Origin: Streptomyces sp. TLI_105
GTDB lineage: Bacteria; Actinomycetota; Actinomycetes; Streptomycetales; Streptomycetaceae
DNA: 64,000 nucleotides
Reading direction: 5' to 3'
Assembly (NCBI RefSeq): GCF_900105415.1
Contig: NZ_FNSM01000001.1
Coordinates: 806,001-870,000, forward strand
Position numbers and translations under genes: made by a program. Each line of letters begins with the position of its first letter. Positions within the stretch are counted from its first letter, which is position 1. Of this stretch, positions 25,713-35,091 are shown one piece after another. Under the pieces are notes generated by a model that saw only the letters and a list, made by a program, of their open reading frames with translations, had not been told where the DNA came from and did no database searches.

Positions 25713-26921
25713 TCAGTCGGGGAGCCGGTCCATGATCCAGGTGCACAGCTCCTCGGTGACGGCCGTGTGCGCGGTGGTGGTGGACGAGCAGAGGAAGTCG
25801 TCCAGTTCGCTCTCGTCCGGGCTCAGTTGGTCGATGTTCGCGTACAGGTCGTCCTGCTTGTCGATGTCGCGGACCGAGACCGCGCTGACCGAGGGGACGA
25901 AGCACACGTCCTCGTGCCGCAGGTCCACCGTGCCGCCGAGCTTCTCCATCGTGTCGGCGAGGATCCTGTAGGTGTGCAGGGTTCCGCCGGGCGCGCCGTC
26001 CACTTCCGGGAAGCCGTCGGTCGTGATGGTCTTGTCGGCCTTGGGGAACCGGCGGTTGAGGTAGGCGGCCGTCACGTCGTCGCCCTGGGCCTGGGTGTAG
26101 AAGGTGGTGCCCGGGTAGATCCCGTCGATCCGCAGCGCGACCTCACCGGGCTTCACGTCCGGCAGACCGATGCCGTCGGCGCGGCCGTTCGCCACACCGA
26201 TCAGCCGCGGGATCCGCGGCCACCCGCCGAGCCGCTCCAGGGCGGCCAGGAACTCCGTGCGCTCCGGGGCGACGCCGGTCTTGCCGGTGTCCTTGTCGTA
26301 GTGCTGCCACAGCATCTGGCGCGCGGCCGGGCTGTTCATCTGTCGTGCGAAGTCGTTCGGGAACGGGATGAAGTGGGAGAACGCCTGCACGCCGACCGGA
26401 ATGGAGGCGCCGCGGTGCGGGCTGTCGTAGGAGAAGTACAGCCCGGTCCGGTGGTCCATGCGCTGGATCTCCAGGCGGGCGAGCGCGTAGCGGGTGACGA
26501 TGCCGCCCATGCTGAAGCCGCCGACGGCCAGGCGGGCGTCGCCGTGCTGCTCGGCGATGGTCCGCATGATGGCGGCCTCGGCCGCCTGCGCGTTGTCGAG
26601 GATCGACGCGCTGCGCTCGTCGAAGCCCAGCAGGATCACGTCCCTGCCGCGCCGGCGAAGCTCGCTGACGAACGGGAAGGCGCCGTTCTCCAGCCCGTGG
26701 TAGAGGACGTCGAGCTTGCTCCGGCCGAGGTTGAAGCCGTCGGCCATGATCACGGGCCGTACGAGGCCGCCGTTGCTGCCCTCACCGCGGAAGACCCAGG
26801 CGAAGCCGTTGGGCAGGATCCATTCCTCGTGCTCCGGCACCGCGATCGTCCCGGCGGGTTCGGCGAGCAGTGGATCGGCGAGAGTGAACGAACCGACGTT
26901 GGGCTCGGCCGTCTCGGACAT
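25713..26921 (-). CDS. Alpha/beta-fold hydrolase, lipase-like
   Basis: About 402 residues. The nucleophile elbow is GGFSMGGIVTRYALAR (serine at about 135), with VILLGFDERSASILDNA before it and FSYDSPHRGASIPVGVQAFS after it. This resembles secreted or cytoplasmic lipases acting on esters, but no signal peptide is present. The start is decided by AGGAGG, which directly abuts the first ATG (26927) and sits six bases before the second (26921). The second is chosen. It is monocistronic with a strong terminator; substrate unknown. Confidence 0.8.
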   Translation of the reverse strand: MSETAEPNVGSFTLADPLLAEPAGTIAVPEHEEWILPNGFAWVFRGEGSNGGLVRPVIMADGFNLGRSKLDVLYHGLENGAFPFVSELRRRGRDVILLGFDERSASILDNAQAAEAAIMRTIAEQHGDARLAVGGFSMGGIVTRYALARLEIQRMDHRTGLYFSYDSPHRGASIPVGVQAFSHFIPFPNDFARQMNSPAARQMLWQHYDKDTGKTGVAPERTEFLAALERLGGWPRIPRLIGVANGRADGIGLPDVKPGEVALRIDGIYPGTTFYTQAQGDDVTAAYLNRRFPKADKTITTDGFPEVDGAPGGTLHTYRILADTMEKLGGTVDLRHEDVCFVPSVSAVSVRDIDKQDDLYANIDQLSPDESELDDFLCSSTTTAHTAVTEELCTWIMDRLPD

Positions 26922-27006
26922 GCTCATCCTCCTGATGTGTGTGGTGGGTCGGACGACGCCATCATGGGGGATGATTCGGGCGAATCACTCCTTGGAGTTG
27001 CGGAGT

Positions 27007-27300
27007 TCACCACATCTGGTGGAGCACGGAGAGGAAGCGTTTGACGCGCGCCGCACGTGCCATTGTCCTGTTCTCGTCGCTGGTGAGGCCGTCGTCTCGG
27101 ACGAGGTTCTTGGGGTTGGCGACGGCGAGGGCGACGGCGAGGCCGGCGGCCTTGGCGGGGCTGAAGCGGTCGATGGCCTTCATTCAGCCGGGCGGCCGGC
27201 TCGTACGACCTTCCCTGGAACGGTCCTTCCACTGTTTGACGCCCAGGAGCAGGAAGAGGACGCCGAGAGCGAGTCTGCGCCACAGGGTCGGGGTCACGCC
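27007..27300 (-). pseudogene. GAP-family (Sap-like) membrane protein remnant
   Basis: The minus strand reads LWRRLALGVLFLLLGVKQWK, then a TGA (27184-27186) where family members have Trp, then MKAIDRFSPAKAAGLAVALA and AVANPKNLV. The AIDxFxPxKAxGL...NPKNL signature is that of GAP/sulfolipid-addressing proteins. The nonsense codon and the out-of-family tail after NPKNLV show decay. Confidence 0.62.
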
Positions 27301-27306
27301 CCCCGG

Positions 27307-27510
27307 CGGCGCGCTCGGCGGCTCCCTCGCCGACGTCGGCATCGACGACGACTTCATCGGAAGCGTCCGGGGCGAGGTGAGCCGGGCACCTCCGCCCTCT
27401 TCCTCCTCACCTCCGACGCCGTCCTCGACCGCGTCCACGAGGCCCTCCCGGCCGGCAACGCAGAACTGATCCGCAGCAACCTCTCCAAGGACGACGAGGA
27501 GCACGCCCAG
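27307..27510 (+). pseudogene. DUF1269-family protein remnant, frameshifted
   Basis: The plus strand reads GALGGSLADVGIDDDFIGSV and then, one frame over after about 27376, PGTSALFLLTSDAVLDRVHE followed by AELIRSNLSKDDEEH. Joined, they match the C-terminal half of DUF1269 glycine-zipper membrane proteins. One missing base in GTGAGCCGGG explains the break. The 5' half is absent. Confidence 0.65.
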
Positions 27511-27573
27511 AACCAGTGTTCCCGCAGGTCAGAGGGCATGGAAGGCCTCAGGTGCCGGGTGATCCCCGAGTTT

Positions 27574-27603
27574 ATGGCGCGGGTTCGATTCCCGTCATCC
27601 GCT
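27574..27603 (+). tRNA. tRNA-Gly 3' fragment (probable att scar)
   Basis: Last 30 nt of a tRNA: the T-arm GCGGGTTCGATTCCCGT with a normal 5-bp stem and TTCGATT loop, then acceptor strand CATCCGC and discriminator T73, as in bacterial tRNA-Gly. No anticodon arm or 5' half lies upstream. Such 3' ends are standard attachment sites left by tyrosine-recombinase elements. Confidence 0.65.
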
Positions 27604-27610
27604 CTTCTTA

Positions 27611-27641
27611 CGAAGCCCCGGGTCAGCGACCTGGGGCTTCG
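27611..27641 (+). terminator. tRNA-type terminator hairpin
   Basis: CGAAGCCCCGGGT (27611-27623), loop CAGCG, ACCTGGGGCTTCG (27629-27641); one mismatch in a 13-bp stem. It lies 8 bp after the tRNA 3' end, as expected for an original tRNA gene. Confidence 0.7.
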
Positions 27642-27664
27642 TCGTCGTCCGGGGCGGTGCCGGC

Positions 27665-28156
27665 CTACGGGCCCGCGGGATGGGGGAGTTCGGCGAGGAG
27701 GATCTCGGTGGCCTGGGTGACGTTGTCGGCGCGGACCGCGCGGGCCATGGCCGTGCGGGCGGCCTCGGGCGTCGTGTTCGGCGGGACGACCATGAGGGCG
27801 AAGTGGTCGTTGTCGCCCCGGGTGATCAGGACGGTGTCGTCGCCGACGGGGAAGGAGTCGAGGTGTACGACCCGGCCGTCGACGATGAGGCGGGCCGGAA
27901 TGCCGTTCCAGGCGGAGGCATCCAGGCCGACCCGGGTGACGGGGCCGAGGTGCTCGATCAGGGCGGTGACCAGCGGCGGGACCTCCTGCTCGACGTCACG
28001 CGAGCGTGGCCACCACGCGCCGTCGAGGATGCTCTGCCGGGACCCCGTGGTCTCCAGTCGGAGCAGGGCGGTGCCGGGGCCGACGGACCGGTGGACCTCG
28101 TCCGGCAGGAGGCGCGGAGGTGTGGGGCCGTGAGGGGAAATGCCTGCGTCGGTCAT
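27665..28156 (-). CDS. DUF5994 family protein
   Basis: A 163-residue protein typical of Streptomyces: ILDGAWWPRSRDVEQEVPPL, ARLIVDGRVVHLDSFP, then a C-terminal half with FALMVVPPNTTPEAARTAMA. These are marks of DUF5994, whose role is unknown. No TM or signal peptide. Start ATG at 28156. It stands alone and ends close to the tRNA-type terminator on the opposite strand. Confidence 0.82.
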   Translation of the reverse strand: MTDAGISPHGPTPPRLLPDEVHRSVGPGTALLRLETTGSRQSILDGAWWPRSRDVEQEVPPLVTALIEHLGPVTRVGLDASAWNGIPARLIVDGRVVHLDSFPVGDDTVLITRGDNDHFALMVVPPNTTPEAARTAMARAVRADNVTQATEILLAELPHPAGP

Positions 28157-28402
28157 GATCGGTCCGCCCGTCCACGGGGTGCTTCGCCGCCGTCCCTCGG
28201 TGGCGGCGGGCGCCGGGCCGACGGGCGGGGCGGCGGCCCCGTTCTTTCACCGTACTCCGGCAGGGCGCGCGGACGCGCCGCTCCCGGTGCGGAGCCGTTC
28301 GGCACCGGCCTCGTCGGACGTACGGTGGACGTACCGGGACGCGTCCATCCCGCTCGGGTCGTTCGCGGACGCGTCCCCCGGTGCGGAAAGGACGGTGCCG
28401 CC

Positions 28403-28669
28403 TTGGACCGCAACGAACCAGAAGCCCTGCCTCCGCCGGGCCACGCGGAGATCCGCGTCGTGGCCGCCACCCCGGACACCGCCCGCAGGGTGGCCGAGGT
28501 CCTCCGCCGCTGCTTCGCCGGCGAGGAGCAGCGCAGTTATCCCGCCCCGGGCGGAGGCACCCGTCTCCACCTCACCGTCGACACCGCCCACCCCGCCGAA
28601 CCGGCCCGGTCCTGGCTGTCCACCAGCAGGCCCCCGAGCGGCACCGGGCCCCACGCCGAGGAACCCTGA
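28403..28669 (+). CDS. Small conserved actinobacterial protein, unknown function
   Basis: About 88 residues from a TTG at 28403 (AAGGA about 11 bases upstream): EIRVVAATPDTARRVAEVLR, then AGEEQRSYPAPGGG and TRLHLTVDT. The pattern looks like a small alpha/beta stand-alone protein seen in Streptomyces genomes. The last 20 residues are polar and disordered. The start is uncertain. Confidence 0.55.
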   Translation: MDRNEPEALPPPGHAEIRVVAATPDTARRVAEVLRRCFAGEEQRSYPAPGGGTRLHLTVDTAHPAEPARSWLSTSRPPSGTGPHAEEP

Positions 28670-28810
28670 CCGGCCCTCCGCCCGGCGGGCACGCGTGGCG
28701 GCTCCCGCCGCTGCGGCGCATCCTGGAAGCCGCACCGCGGTGCCGTCGGGCCCGGGCGCACGACGGCCCCGGACCAGGCCGCTGGCCCGTCGGCCGCTTG
28801 GAGGCTCCGG

Positions 28811-29997
28811 ATGACCCTCGGACGCCATGAGGACCGGGGCCACGAGCGCTCGGAGAGCTTCGGAGAGATGCTGCTGGGCGGGCTCCTGGACCACGCCCAC
28901 GCGCTGCCGCCCGACCGGGTGGGGCCGGCCCTCGCCGACGCGGTCGCCCAGATCGACGGCCGGGGGACGCAGATCCTGCTCCAGGACTACAGGCAGCAGA
29001 AGCTGGCCCCCTCGCCGGAGAAGGGCTGGAAGACGGCGAGCCCCTGCCCATCGACGGTTCGGCGGCCGGCCGGTGCTTCCTCACCGCACGGCCGGTCGAG
29101 GTTCCGTCGGCCGACGGAACGCGGGTGCACGTGCCGCTGCTGGACGGCGGCGACCAGGCCGGTGTCCTGGCCGTCACCCCGGACACGATCGACGACGACG
29201 ACCGCCGTATCCTGCGCAGGCTCGCCGGCGTGCTCGCCGGCCTCCTGCAGACCAAGAACGACTACACCGACCTCTTCTCCCGCACCCGCCGCGGAGATCC
29301 AGTGGTCGCTCCTGCCGCCGCCGGCCATGTCGATGCCGCGCGTGGCGGTCGCCGGAGTCCTGGAACCCGCCTACGACGTGGCCGGCGACAGCTTCGACTA
29401 CGCCCTGAACGGCGACGTCCTCCACCTCGCCATGATCGACGCCATGGTCACGGCCTGGACGCCGCGACCATGGCGACCGTCGCCATCGGCGCGTACCGGC
29501 ACGCCCGCCGCACCGGCGTCGAGCTCTCCGAGATCCACCTCTTCATGGACCGGGCCGTCGCCGAACAGTTCGCCCCCGACCACTTCGTCACCGCGCAGAT
29601 GCTGCGGCTCGACACCGGCACCGGCCGCCTCCAGTGGGTCAACGCCGGACGCCCCGCCCCCGTGCTGATCCGCGACCACCGCGTCGTACGCCGCCTGAAC
29701 AGCCCCACCACCCTGCCCGTCGGCTTCGGCGGAGACCAGCCGCAGGTCAGCGAGGCGGCACTCGCGCCCGGGGGCCGGATCCTCTGCTTCACCGACGGCC
29801 TGATCGAGGAACACGAGAACGGGCGAGAGGAGTTCGGCGAGGAGCAGCTGATCGACCGGGTCCACCGACTGGACCGAACCGACCGGGGCGTACGGGCCGT
29901 GGCACGCGACCTGTCCCACATACTCCGGCGGGCCCGCGGCGGGGTCACCACCGACGACGCGACGCTCGTCCTCGGCGAGTGGCGCGGACGGGGGTGA
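28811..29997 (+). pseudogene. SpoIIE/PP2C-family phosphatase with several frameshifts
   Basis: Three frame changes are needed to read the product. The N-terminus is in frame 2 (FGEMLLGGLLDHAHALPPDR). A sensor-like middle is in frame 1 (VHVPLLDGGDQAGVLAVTPD). The start of the phosphatase is in frame 2 (AEIQWSLLPPPAMSMP and YDVAGDSFDY). The rest is in frame 1 (HGLDAATMATVAIGAYRHAR, then GGRILCFTDGLIEEHENG). Breaks lie near 29025, 29285 and 29446; the last is explained by one missing G in ATGGTCACGG. If intact it would be a serine phosphatase acting on anti-anti-sigma proteins, as the gene at 6035 is. Confidence 0.75.
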
Positions 29998-30095
29998 CGG
30001 GGACCCGGCGCGTCCGGCTCCGCCGCGGAGTACGTTGAAGGTACCGGGAGCACCTCGTACACCCGCCGCCACGCGGACGTCGTTCCCGGCGATCA

Positions 30096-31504
30096 CTAGT
30101 ACTGCAACGGTCTTTGACCTGATGGTTGGGCAGTTTCTGGTGGTGTGTGGCCGCGTCGTTGGTAGTGGCTGAGACGAGCTTGGTATTGGCGTCGGCGTCG
30201 CCAGGTCGACCAGTGCAGGACATGGTCGACCGAGGCCGGCCGGCGGTGGGTGAGGTGGTGGATCAGCCGTCTGAGCTCGGGAAGGCTGAGGGGGACGAGG
30301 CCGGAGGATCCGTTTCTGCTTTGTCGGCGTCGAGTTCGCGGGCCCGCAGGGCGGTGAGGCAGGCGTGGGCGGCCATGGCCAGGGTGATGTGGCGGTGCCA
30401 GCCGGGGTAGCGGCGGACCTGGTAGTCGTCCAGGCCGCATTCCTGCTTCGCGCTCTGGAAGCACTCCTCGACCGCCCACCGGGCCCCGGCGACACAGATC
30501 AGCTGGTCAAGTGTGGTGTCGGCGGGGCAGTAGGCGATGTAGTAGGAGATCTCCTGGGGCCGGCTCACGCTGCGGCGGGCGATCACCCAGTGCCGCCGGT
30601 CCTCCCGGTGCCAGGGCCGGACCTCGACCCTGGCCCAGTCGAACACCCGCGGCCCGTGGGCCCCGTTCCCGCAGGATCGGCGCTTCCACTTCTGCCTCGG
30701 CAGCTCGTGGAACAGGTCGTGGACGGGATGATCGATGGCCCAGCGGGTCACGACGGTGTCGTGGCGGGTGGTGGCCATGACGTGGAAGACGTCCGCCCGT
30801 TCCAGCTCGGTCCGCCAGCTCTTGGAATAGCCATAGCCGGCGTCCGCGGTGACCCACCGGAACGGAATCTTTTCCTCGATCGCCCGGCGGACCATGGCCC
30901 GGGCGATGGCGACCTTGGTCTCGAAAACGACCGTGTCGCCGATGCCGGCCCGCCGGCAGCGTTCGCGGTCGTCGGTCCAGGACGCCGGCAGGTAGAGACG
31001 CCGGTCGATCAGGGTGCGGCCGCGGCCGGCGGCATAGGCGAGGAACACGCCGACCTGGCAGTTCTCCGTCCGGCCCGCGGTTCCGGAGTACTGGCGCTGG
31101 ACCCCGGCCGACCGGATCCCCTTCTTCAGGAAGCCGGTGTCGTCCACGATCAGCACCGCCTGCGGGTTGCCGAGATGCTCGACGACGTACTCGCGGACAT
31201 CGTCCAGGACCTCGTCCGCGTCCCAGTCGATCCGGTTCAGCAGCCGGTGGATCCGGTCCGGGCCCGCATGCCCGGCCTCCTCGGCAAGCGTCCAGCCGTT
31301 CTTCCGCTCGAGTGGAGCGACCAGGCCCCGCATATACGCCAGCGCCGACTCACGCGGCTCCGACCTGGCAAAACGGTGCACGAACCGCTCATGCAGAGCC
31401 CTCAGTTCACCCGCCCCCGACCGGGCATCAGCAAGTTCCCCACCCATGAACACACCAACGAATGACCTGGCCACCAGTCACGGCAAACACCGTTGCAGTA
31501 CTAG
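30096..31504 (-). mobile_element. IS701-family insertion sequence, copy 1
   Basis: Inverted ends TACTGCAACGGT at 30100-30111 and 31489-31500, flanked on both sides by CTAG (30096-30099 and 31501-31504), a probable 4-bp target duplication. One full transposase. The right end abuts an IS5-family element. Confidence 0.85.
30263..31474 (-). CDS. IS701-family transposase (intact)
   Basis: A 403-residue DDE transposase. Landmarks: ESALAYMRGLVAPLERKNGW, VLIVDDTGFLKKGIRSAGVQ (first Asp), RWVTADAGYGYSKSWR (second Asp), and GARWAVEECFQSAKQECGLD (final Glu). This set identifies the IS701 family. Start is probably the GTG at 31474, close to the end repeat. About 79 percent identical by eye over the first 120 residues to the damaged copy at 49832, so the two are related but not recent twins. 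Confidence 0.9.
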   Translation of the reverse strand: MARSFVGVFMGGELADARSGAGELRALHERFVHRFARSEPRESALAYMRGLVAPLERKNGWTLAEEAGHAGPDRIHRLLNRIDWDADEVLDDVREYVVEHLGNPQAVLIVDDTGFLKKGIRSAGVQRQYSGTAGRTENCQVGVFLAYAAGRGRTLIDRRLYLPASWTDDRERCRRAGIGDTVVFETKVAIARAMVRRAIEEKIPFRWVTADAGYGYSKSWRTELERADVFHVMATTRHDTVVTRWAIDHPVHDLFHELPRQKWKRRSCGNGAHGPRVFDWARVEVRPWHREDRRHWVIARRSVSRPQEISYYIAYCPADTTLDQLICVAGARWAVEECFQSAKQECGLDDYQVRRYPGWHRHITLAMAAHACLTALRARELDADKAETDPPASSPSAFPSSDG

Positions 31505-32420
31505 AGATCGTCTTCAAAGGGGTCAGATCCAGAGCAGGATTGAGGCGATGGTGACGGCAGCCTGGTAGGACTCGCGGGTTTTGTCGTAGCGGGTGGCCAA
31601 GCCGCGCCATTGCTTCAACCGGTTGAAGCAGCGTTCGACTACGTTGCGGAGGCGGTAGATCCGCCGGTCGAAAGCGGGTGGCCGGCCGCCGTGCGAGCCC
31701 CGGTTGAGGCGCCCGAGGGCCTGGTCGACGCGTTCGGGGATCGTGTGGGTGATGCCGCGTCGTCGCAGGTAGCGGCGGATCTTCCGGGAGCTGTAGCCCT
31801 TGTCGGCGATGACGTGGTCGGGCCGGGTGCGCGGACGGCCCGGCCCGTTGCGGGGAACGCGGATCGACTCCAGGACGGCTTCGAACCGGGTGCAGTCGTT
31901 CGCGTTGCCGCCCGAGAGGACGAAGCCGAGCGGGCGCCCTCGCCCGTCGCAGGCCAGGTGGAGCTTGGTGCTCAGTCCGCCACGGGATCGGCCGAGGGCG
32001 TGATCACCCGCTTCGTCCCCGTCTCGTGCCCCCTTTTGCCGCCGGTGGCGTGCTGGTGGGCCCGCACGATCGTGGAGTCGACCGAGACCAGCCAGTCGAG
32101 GTCCCCGGCCGTGTCCTTCTCCGCCTGGACCTGCCGCAGTACCCGGGAGAACGTGCCGTCCAGGGCCCACCTGCGGAACCGGGTGTACAGGGTCTGCCAG
32201 GAGCCGTACCGCTCGGGCACGTCCCGCCAGGCCGAGCCGGTCCGTAGCTTCCACACGATCCCGTTCAGCACCAACCGGTCGTCCGTGCGGGGCCGGCCCG
32301 CGGTCCCCGAACTCGGCAGGAACCGTGACAGCACAGCCCACTCGGCATCCGAGAGCTCATGACGACGCACCATGGCCGACATGATCTCTCATCACTTGAT
32401 CAGCTTTGAAGACACCCCCT
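31505..32420 (-). mobile_element. IS5-family (IS427-like) insertion sequence
   Basis: Inverted words GTCTTCAAAG lie near both ends (31510-31519 and 32404-32413). The element contains one frameshifted transposase, abuts the IS701 copy on the left, and on the right has cut an FAD oxidoreductase gene. Exact ends are uncertain by a few bases. Confidence 0.72.
31523..32382 (-). CDS. IS5-family transposase, two frames joined by likely -1 frameshift
   Basis: OrfA (32382-31972) holds the DNA-binding part and the first catalytic Asp (LDWLVSVDSTIVRAHQHATG). The second part, one base back, reads RSRGGLSTKLHLACDGRGRP, DHVIADKGYSSRKIRRYL (second Asp) and RNVVERCFNRLKQWRGLATR (final Glu). The frames overlap at a run that reads AAAAGGGGG on the minus strand (about 32029-32038), a classical slippery site. 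Programmed -1 frameshifting is usual for this group, so the gene may be functional rather than broken. Confidence 0.78.
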
Positions 32421-32605
32421 AGCCCGTGGCCGCAGAACTCGGCTTCCAGAAGGACCACGTCCTGGCCGCGCTCGGCCGGCCGCAGCGCGGTCGACATCCC
32501 GTTGATGCCACCGCCGATGACGGCGACCTGGCAGTCGAGGTCATCGGCGAGGTCGGGCTCCAAGTCCGCGGGCGGGTCGCCCCAGCCGGTGAAGGTGGCT
32601 TACTC
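32421..32605 (-). pseudogene. FAD-dependent oxidoreductase (DAO family), N-terminal fragment
   Basis: The minus strand reads FTGWGDPPADLEPDLADDLD, then the Rossmann motif QVAVIGGGINGMSTAL and DVVLLEAEFCGHGL, where it is cut by the IS5 element. The expected start region contains TAA at the codon just before ATFTGW, so it was damaged upstream as well. It follows the 7-TM gene directly. A relative lacking this N-terminal part lies at 1-1122, suggesting each MFS/7-TM module once had such a flavoenzyme. Confidence 0.65.
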
Positions 32606-32612
32606 GACGTGG

Positions 32613-33362
32613 TCAGTGGCTGAGGGCATGGCTGGCCTCCCGGGTGCTGATGCGCTCGTTGTGCTCGTGCAGCGCGCGGTAGGCGAACAGGTAGGTGAAC
32701 AGCTGCAGGCCCCACACCGTGAGGGCCATCGAGTAGAACAGCGGGCGATTCTCGAGCGGATCGACGGAGTTCGGGAACGGGAAGAAGTCGTACGAGAGAG
32801 CGATCCCGGTCGACGCCACGCTGACCAGCAGGGTGGCGACCGCGACCTTGGTCGCCCCGATGTCCCACAGCCGCTTGGTGACGTACACGAGGAAGACGAG
32901 AGTCAGCAGGTTCACGACGAGGTAGATCGTCGCCGGACCGGTGTAAAGGATGTGGTGGCCCGAGTCGTCCACGTGGTCCTGGAACTTCGGCTGCCCCAGG
33001 TAGAGACCTGCGCCGATGCCGAGGACGAAGATGGCGATGTCGACCGCCATGCTCGACTTGTGGCGGTGGGTCACGGCCAGGAACCCGACGACGAGCAGCA
33101 GGGTGACGCCGACCGAGCGCGAGAAGGCGTCGAGGAAGAAGGCGGCGGAGTACTGCAGGCTGGCCGCGCCGGCTTCCTTGTCCTCGGGGAAGCGGAGCGC
33201 CCAGACCAGGAAGTTCACGCCTGAGGTGGCAATGATGAACCACTCGATGCCGAGCAGGTAGTTGCGGTACCGCTTGATGAACTTCCAGCCGGCCCAGTAG
33301 CCGGCGACGATCATGATCACGTCGCCGACCAAGAACGCCAGTGAATAGATGTCGTCCCTCAT
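32613..33362 (-). CDS. Seven-TM membrane protein of unknown family, MFS partner (copy 2)
   Basis: A 249-residue protein with about seven TM segments, paralogous to 3300-3995: YRNYLLGIEWFIIATSGVNF, AFSRSVGVTLLLVVGFLAVT, VDIAIFVLGIGAGLYLGQ, SYDFFPFPN and a tail YRALHEHNE. Start ATG at 33362 with AAGAGAGAC upstream. It is 59 bp downstream of the MFS gene and 8 bp upstream of the FAD-oxidoreductase fragment. Conservation of RS/TH/R-K loop residues between copies suggests a shared mechanism. Family not recognised. Confidence 0.85.
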   Translation of the reverse strand: MRDDIYSLAFLVGDVIMIVAGYWAGWKFIKRYRNYLLGIEWFIIATSGVNFLVWALRFPEDKEAGAASLQYSAAFFLDAFSRSVGVTLLLVVGFLAVTHRHKSSMAVDIAIFVLGIGAGLYLGQPKFQDHVDDSGHHILYTGPATIYLVVNLLTLVFLVYVTKRLWDIGATKVAVATLLVSVASTGIALSYDFFPFPNSVDPLENRPLFYSMALTVWGLQLFTYLFAYRALHEHNERISTREASHALSH

Positions 33363-33421
33363 GTCTCTCTTCTTTCCTTCAGGTGATCGGTGTTGTTCGG
33401 TCCGGCTCGTGCCGCTTCCGG

Positions 33422-34888
33422 CTACGACCCGATGGCGGCAGCACGCCGTCCCGACCGGGCACGGGAGACGAGCACGGTCACGACGACCAGGAGCGCGAGC
33501 ACTCCGGAGATCCAGTAGCCGGTGCCGTAGAGGCCCTCGGCCGCAACCTCGAGGCTGGTTCCGGGCACCGGTACCAGGGACGCGCTCAGGTCGGCGCTGA
33601 CCAGCGCCGTACCGAAGGCGAAGCCCACGGCCAGGAACGTGCCGGCAACCCCGGTCGCCATCCCCGCCTTCTCGGCCGGAACCGCCAGCTGCACCAGGGT
33701 GAAACCGGCCGCGAAGCCCATGCTGCAGCCGAGGCCGACGATGGCCGCGCCCACGAGGTAGTGCCACTGCTGGTCGTGGGCGAGGGCGAGCCAGGCAAGT
33801 CCGGCGGCGCTGATGATCGCTCCGATCACGAAGACCGGAACTGCTCGGCCGTTGTTGACGGGGCGGTCGACGATGGCTCCGCCGACGACGAACGTCACCG
33901 CGAAGGGCACCATCAGCCAACCAGTGTCCAGCGCGCTGAGGCCGAGGCCGTAAGCGTCCGCGGGACGCAGTGCGTCCGGGATGATCTGGGCGTAGGTGCT
34001 GACCAGGAGGAGGAAGGCCGAGTTCACCGTCGCGAACAAGGCGATGCAGATGCACGAGGCCGTGACGAGGGGCGCCTTCATCATCGCGACGTCGAAGACC
34101 GCCGTGGGCGACCTGCGCTCGACGCTCACCCAGGCGATCCCGCCGGCGACGCCGAGCGCCAACGGGACCAGCGCGGCGTTGCCCCACACGAGGCCCTGGG
34201 TCAGCGTCAAGAGGATCGCCGCGACCCAGGCGATCATCCACACCGTGCCGACGACGCCGATGCGGCCGGTCCGGACGACGGGCGGGGCGTGCGGGATCAA
34301 CAGGTACGACGCGAGTGTGGTGGCAGCGCCGACCGCGGTGAGGATGACGAAGAAGCTCCGCAGGGACAGGCTCTGCACGATCAGGCCGCCGCCGATCATG
34401 CCGGCGACGATGCCGAGGCCGGTGCCGATGACCAGGACCGCGACCGCGACGGTGATGCCGCCGTCCCCCAGGCCACGTCTCAGGAATCCCAGGGGGAGCA
34501 CCTGCGCCGCTCCGCCGAAGCCCATGAGGATGCAGCCGGCGAGAAGGGTCGGGTAGCTGTCCCCCAGGGCCGGCACGAGGGCGCCGACGGTCAGGAAGGT
34601 CGCCGCCGCGACGTTGGCGTTCCGGTCACCATGCAGGTCGGCCAGACGGGGCAGCAGGATGAAGCCCGCTCCGCCACCGAGGGTCAGTGCCGTGTAGAGC
34701 CACGTCGTCTCGGCGACGGTCGCGAGCCCGTACTGCGCCTGGATGACCGGCAGCAGCGGCGGGAGGATGAAGATCACCGCGTTGGTCAGTACGACCAGGA
34801 GCGACCCGATTCCGATCAGCGCTGCCCTGCTCGCGTTGGTCCCCGCTCCCGAGAGGGCGCCCCGGCTCCGCTCGTGCGTCTCTGTCAT
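33422..34888 (-). CDS. MFS transporter, DHA2-like (copy 2)
   Basis: A 488-residue, about 14-TM transporter paralogous to 4106-5575. Shared marks: LVVLTNAVIFILPPLLPVIQ, GGGAGFILLPRLADLHGDRN, GFGGAAQVLPLGFLRRGLG, LSLRSFFVILTA and LRPADAYGLGLSALDTGWLM. ATG 34888 follows CGGAGAAACCTC; the frame is open to 34942. Divergent from a TetR gene, with operator-like repeats in the 256-bp spacer. It probably moves the substrate of the downstream amine and acid catabolic operons. Confidence 0.9.
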   Translation of the reverse strand: MTETHERSRGALSGAGTNASRAALIGIGSLLVVLTNAVIFILPPLLPVIQAQYGLATVAETTWLYTALTLGGGAGFILLPRLADLHGDRNANVAAATFLTVGALVPALGDSYPTLLAGCILMGFGGAAQVLPLGFLRRGLGDGGITVAVAVLVIGTGLGIVAGMIGGGLIVQSLSLRSFFVILTAVGAATTLASYLLIPHAPPVVRTGRIGVVGTVWMIAWVAAILLTLTQGLVWGNAALVPLALGVAGGIAWVSVERRSPTAVFDVAMMKAPLVTASCICIALFATVNSAFLLLVSTYAQIIPDALRPADAYGLGLSALDTGWLMVPFAVTFVVGGAIVDRPVNNGRAVPVFVIGAIISAAGLAWLALAHDQQWHYLVGAAIVGLGCSMGFAAGFTLVQLAVPAEKAGMATGVAGTFLAVGFAFGTALVSADLSASLVPVPGTSLEVAAEGLYGTGYWISGVLALLVVVTVLVSRARSGRRAAAIGS

Positions 34889-34970
34889 GAGGTTTCTCCG
34901 TTCCGGATCCGACGGGGATCCGTGTCCCGCAGATCGAGTCATGCGATCGGCTCATGACGGTACGCATTTC

Positions 34971-35010
34971 TTAATCATACGTTCAAGATGCGTGTTCAAA
35001 ATGAATGACT
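34971..35010. promoter_or_regulatory. Candidate TetR operator, MFS side
   Basis: TTAATCATACGTTCAAGATG followed by GTTCAAAATGAATGACT. Shares TCATNCGTTCAAGA with 5886-5899 and ATACGTTYAAG...GTTCAAA with the minus strand at 2040-2060. It lies in the divergent MFS/TetR spacer. Confidence 0.5.
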
Positions 35011-35091
35011 AATTTCAAGAAGCGTCCACTACCGTCGACGCGGGGCGCGCAGCGAACCCTCCAGCCGGCGAGGCCGCCCTGCTACGCTCGT

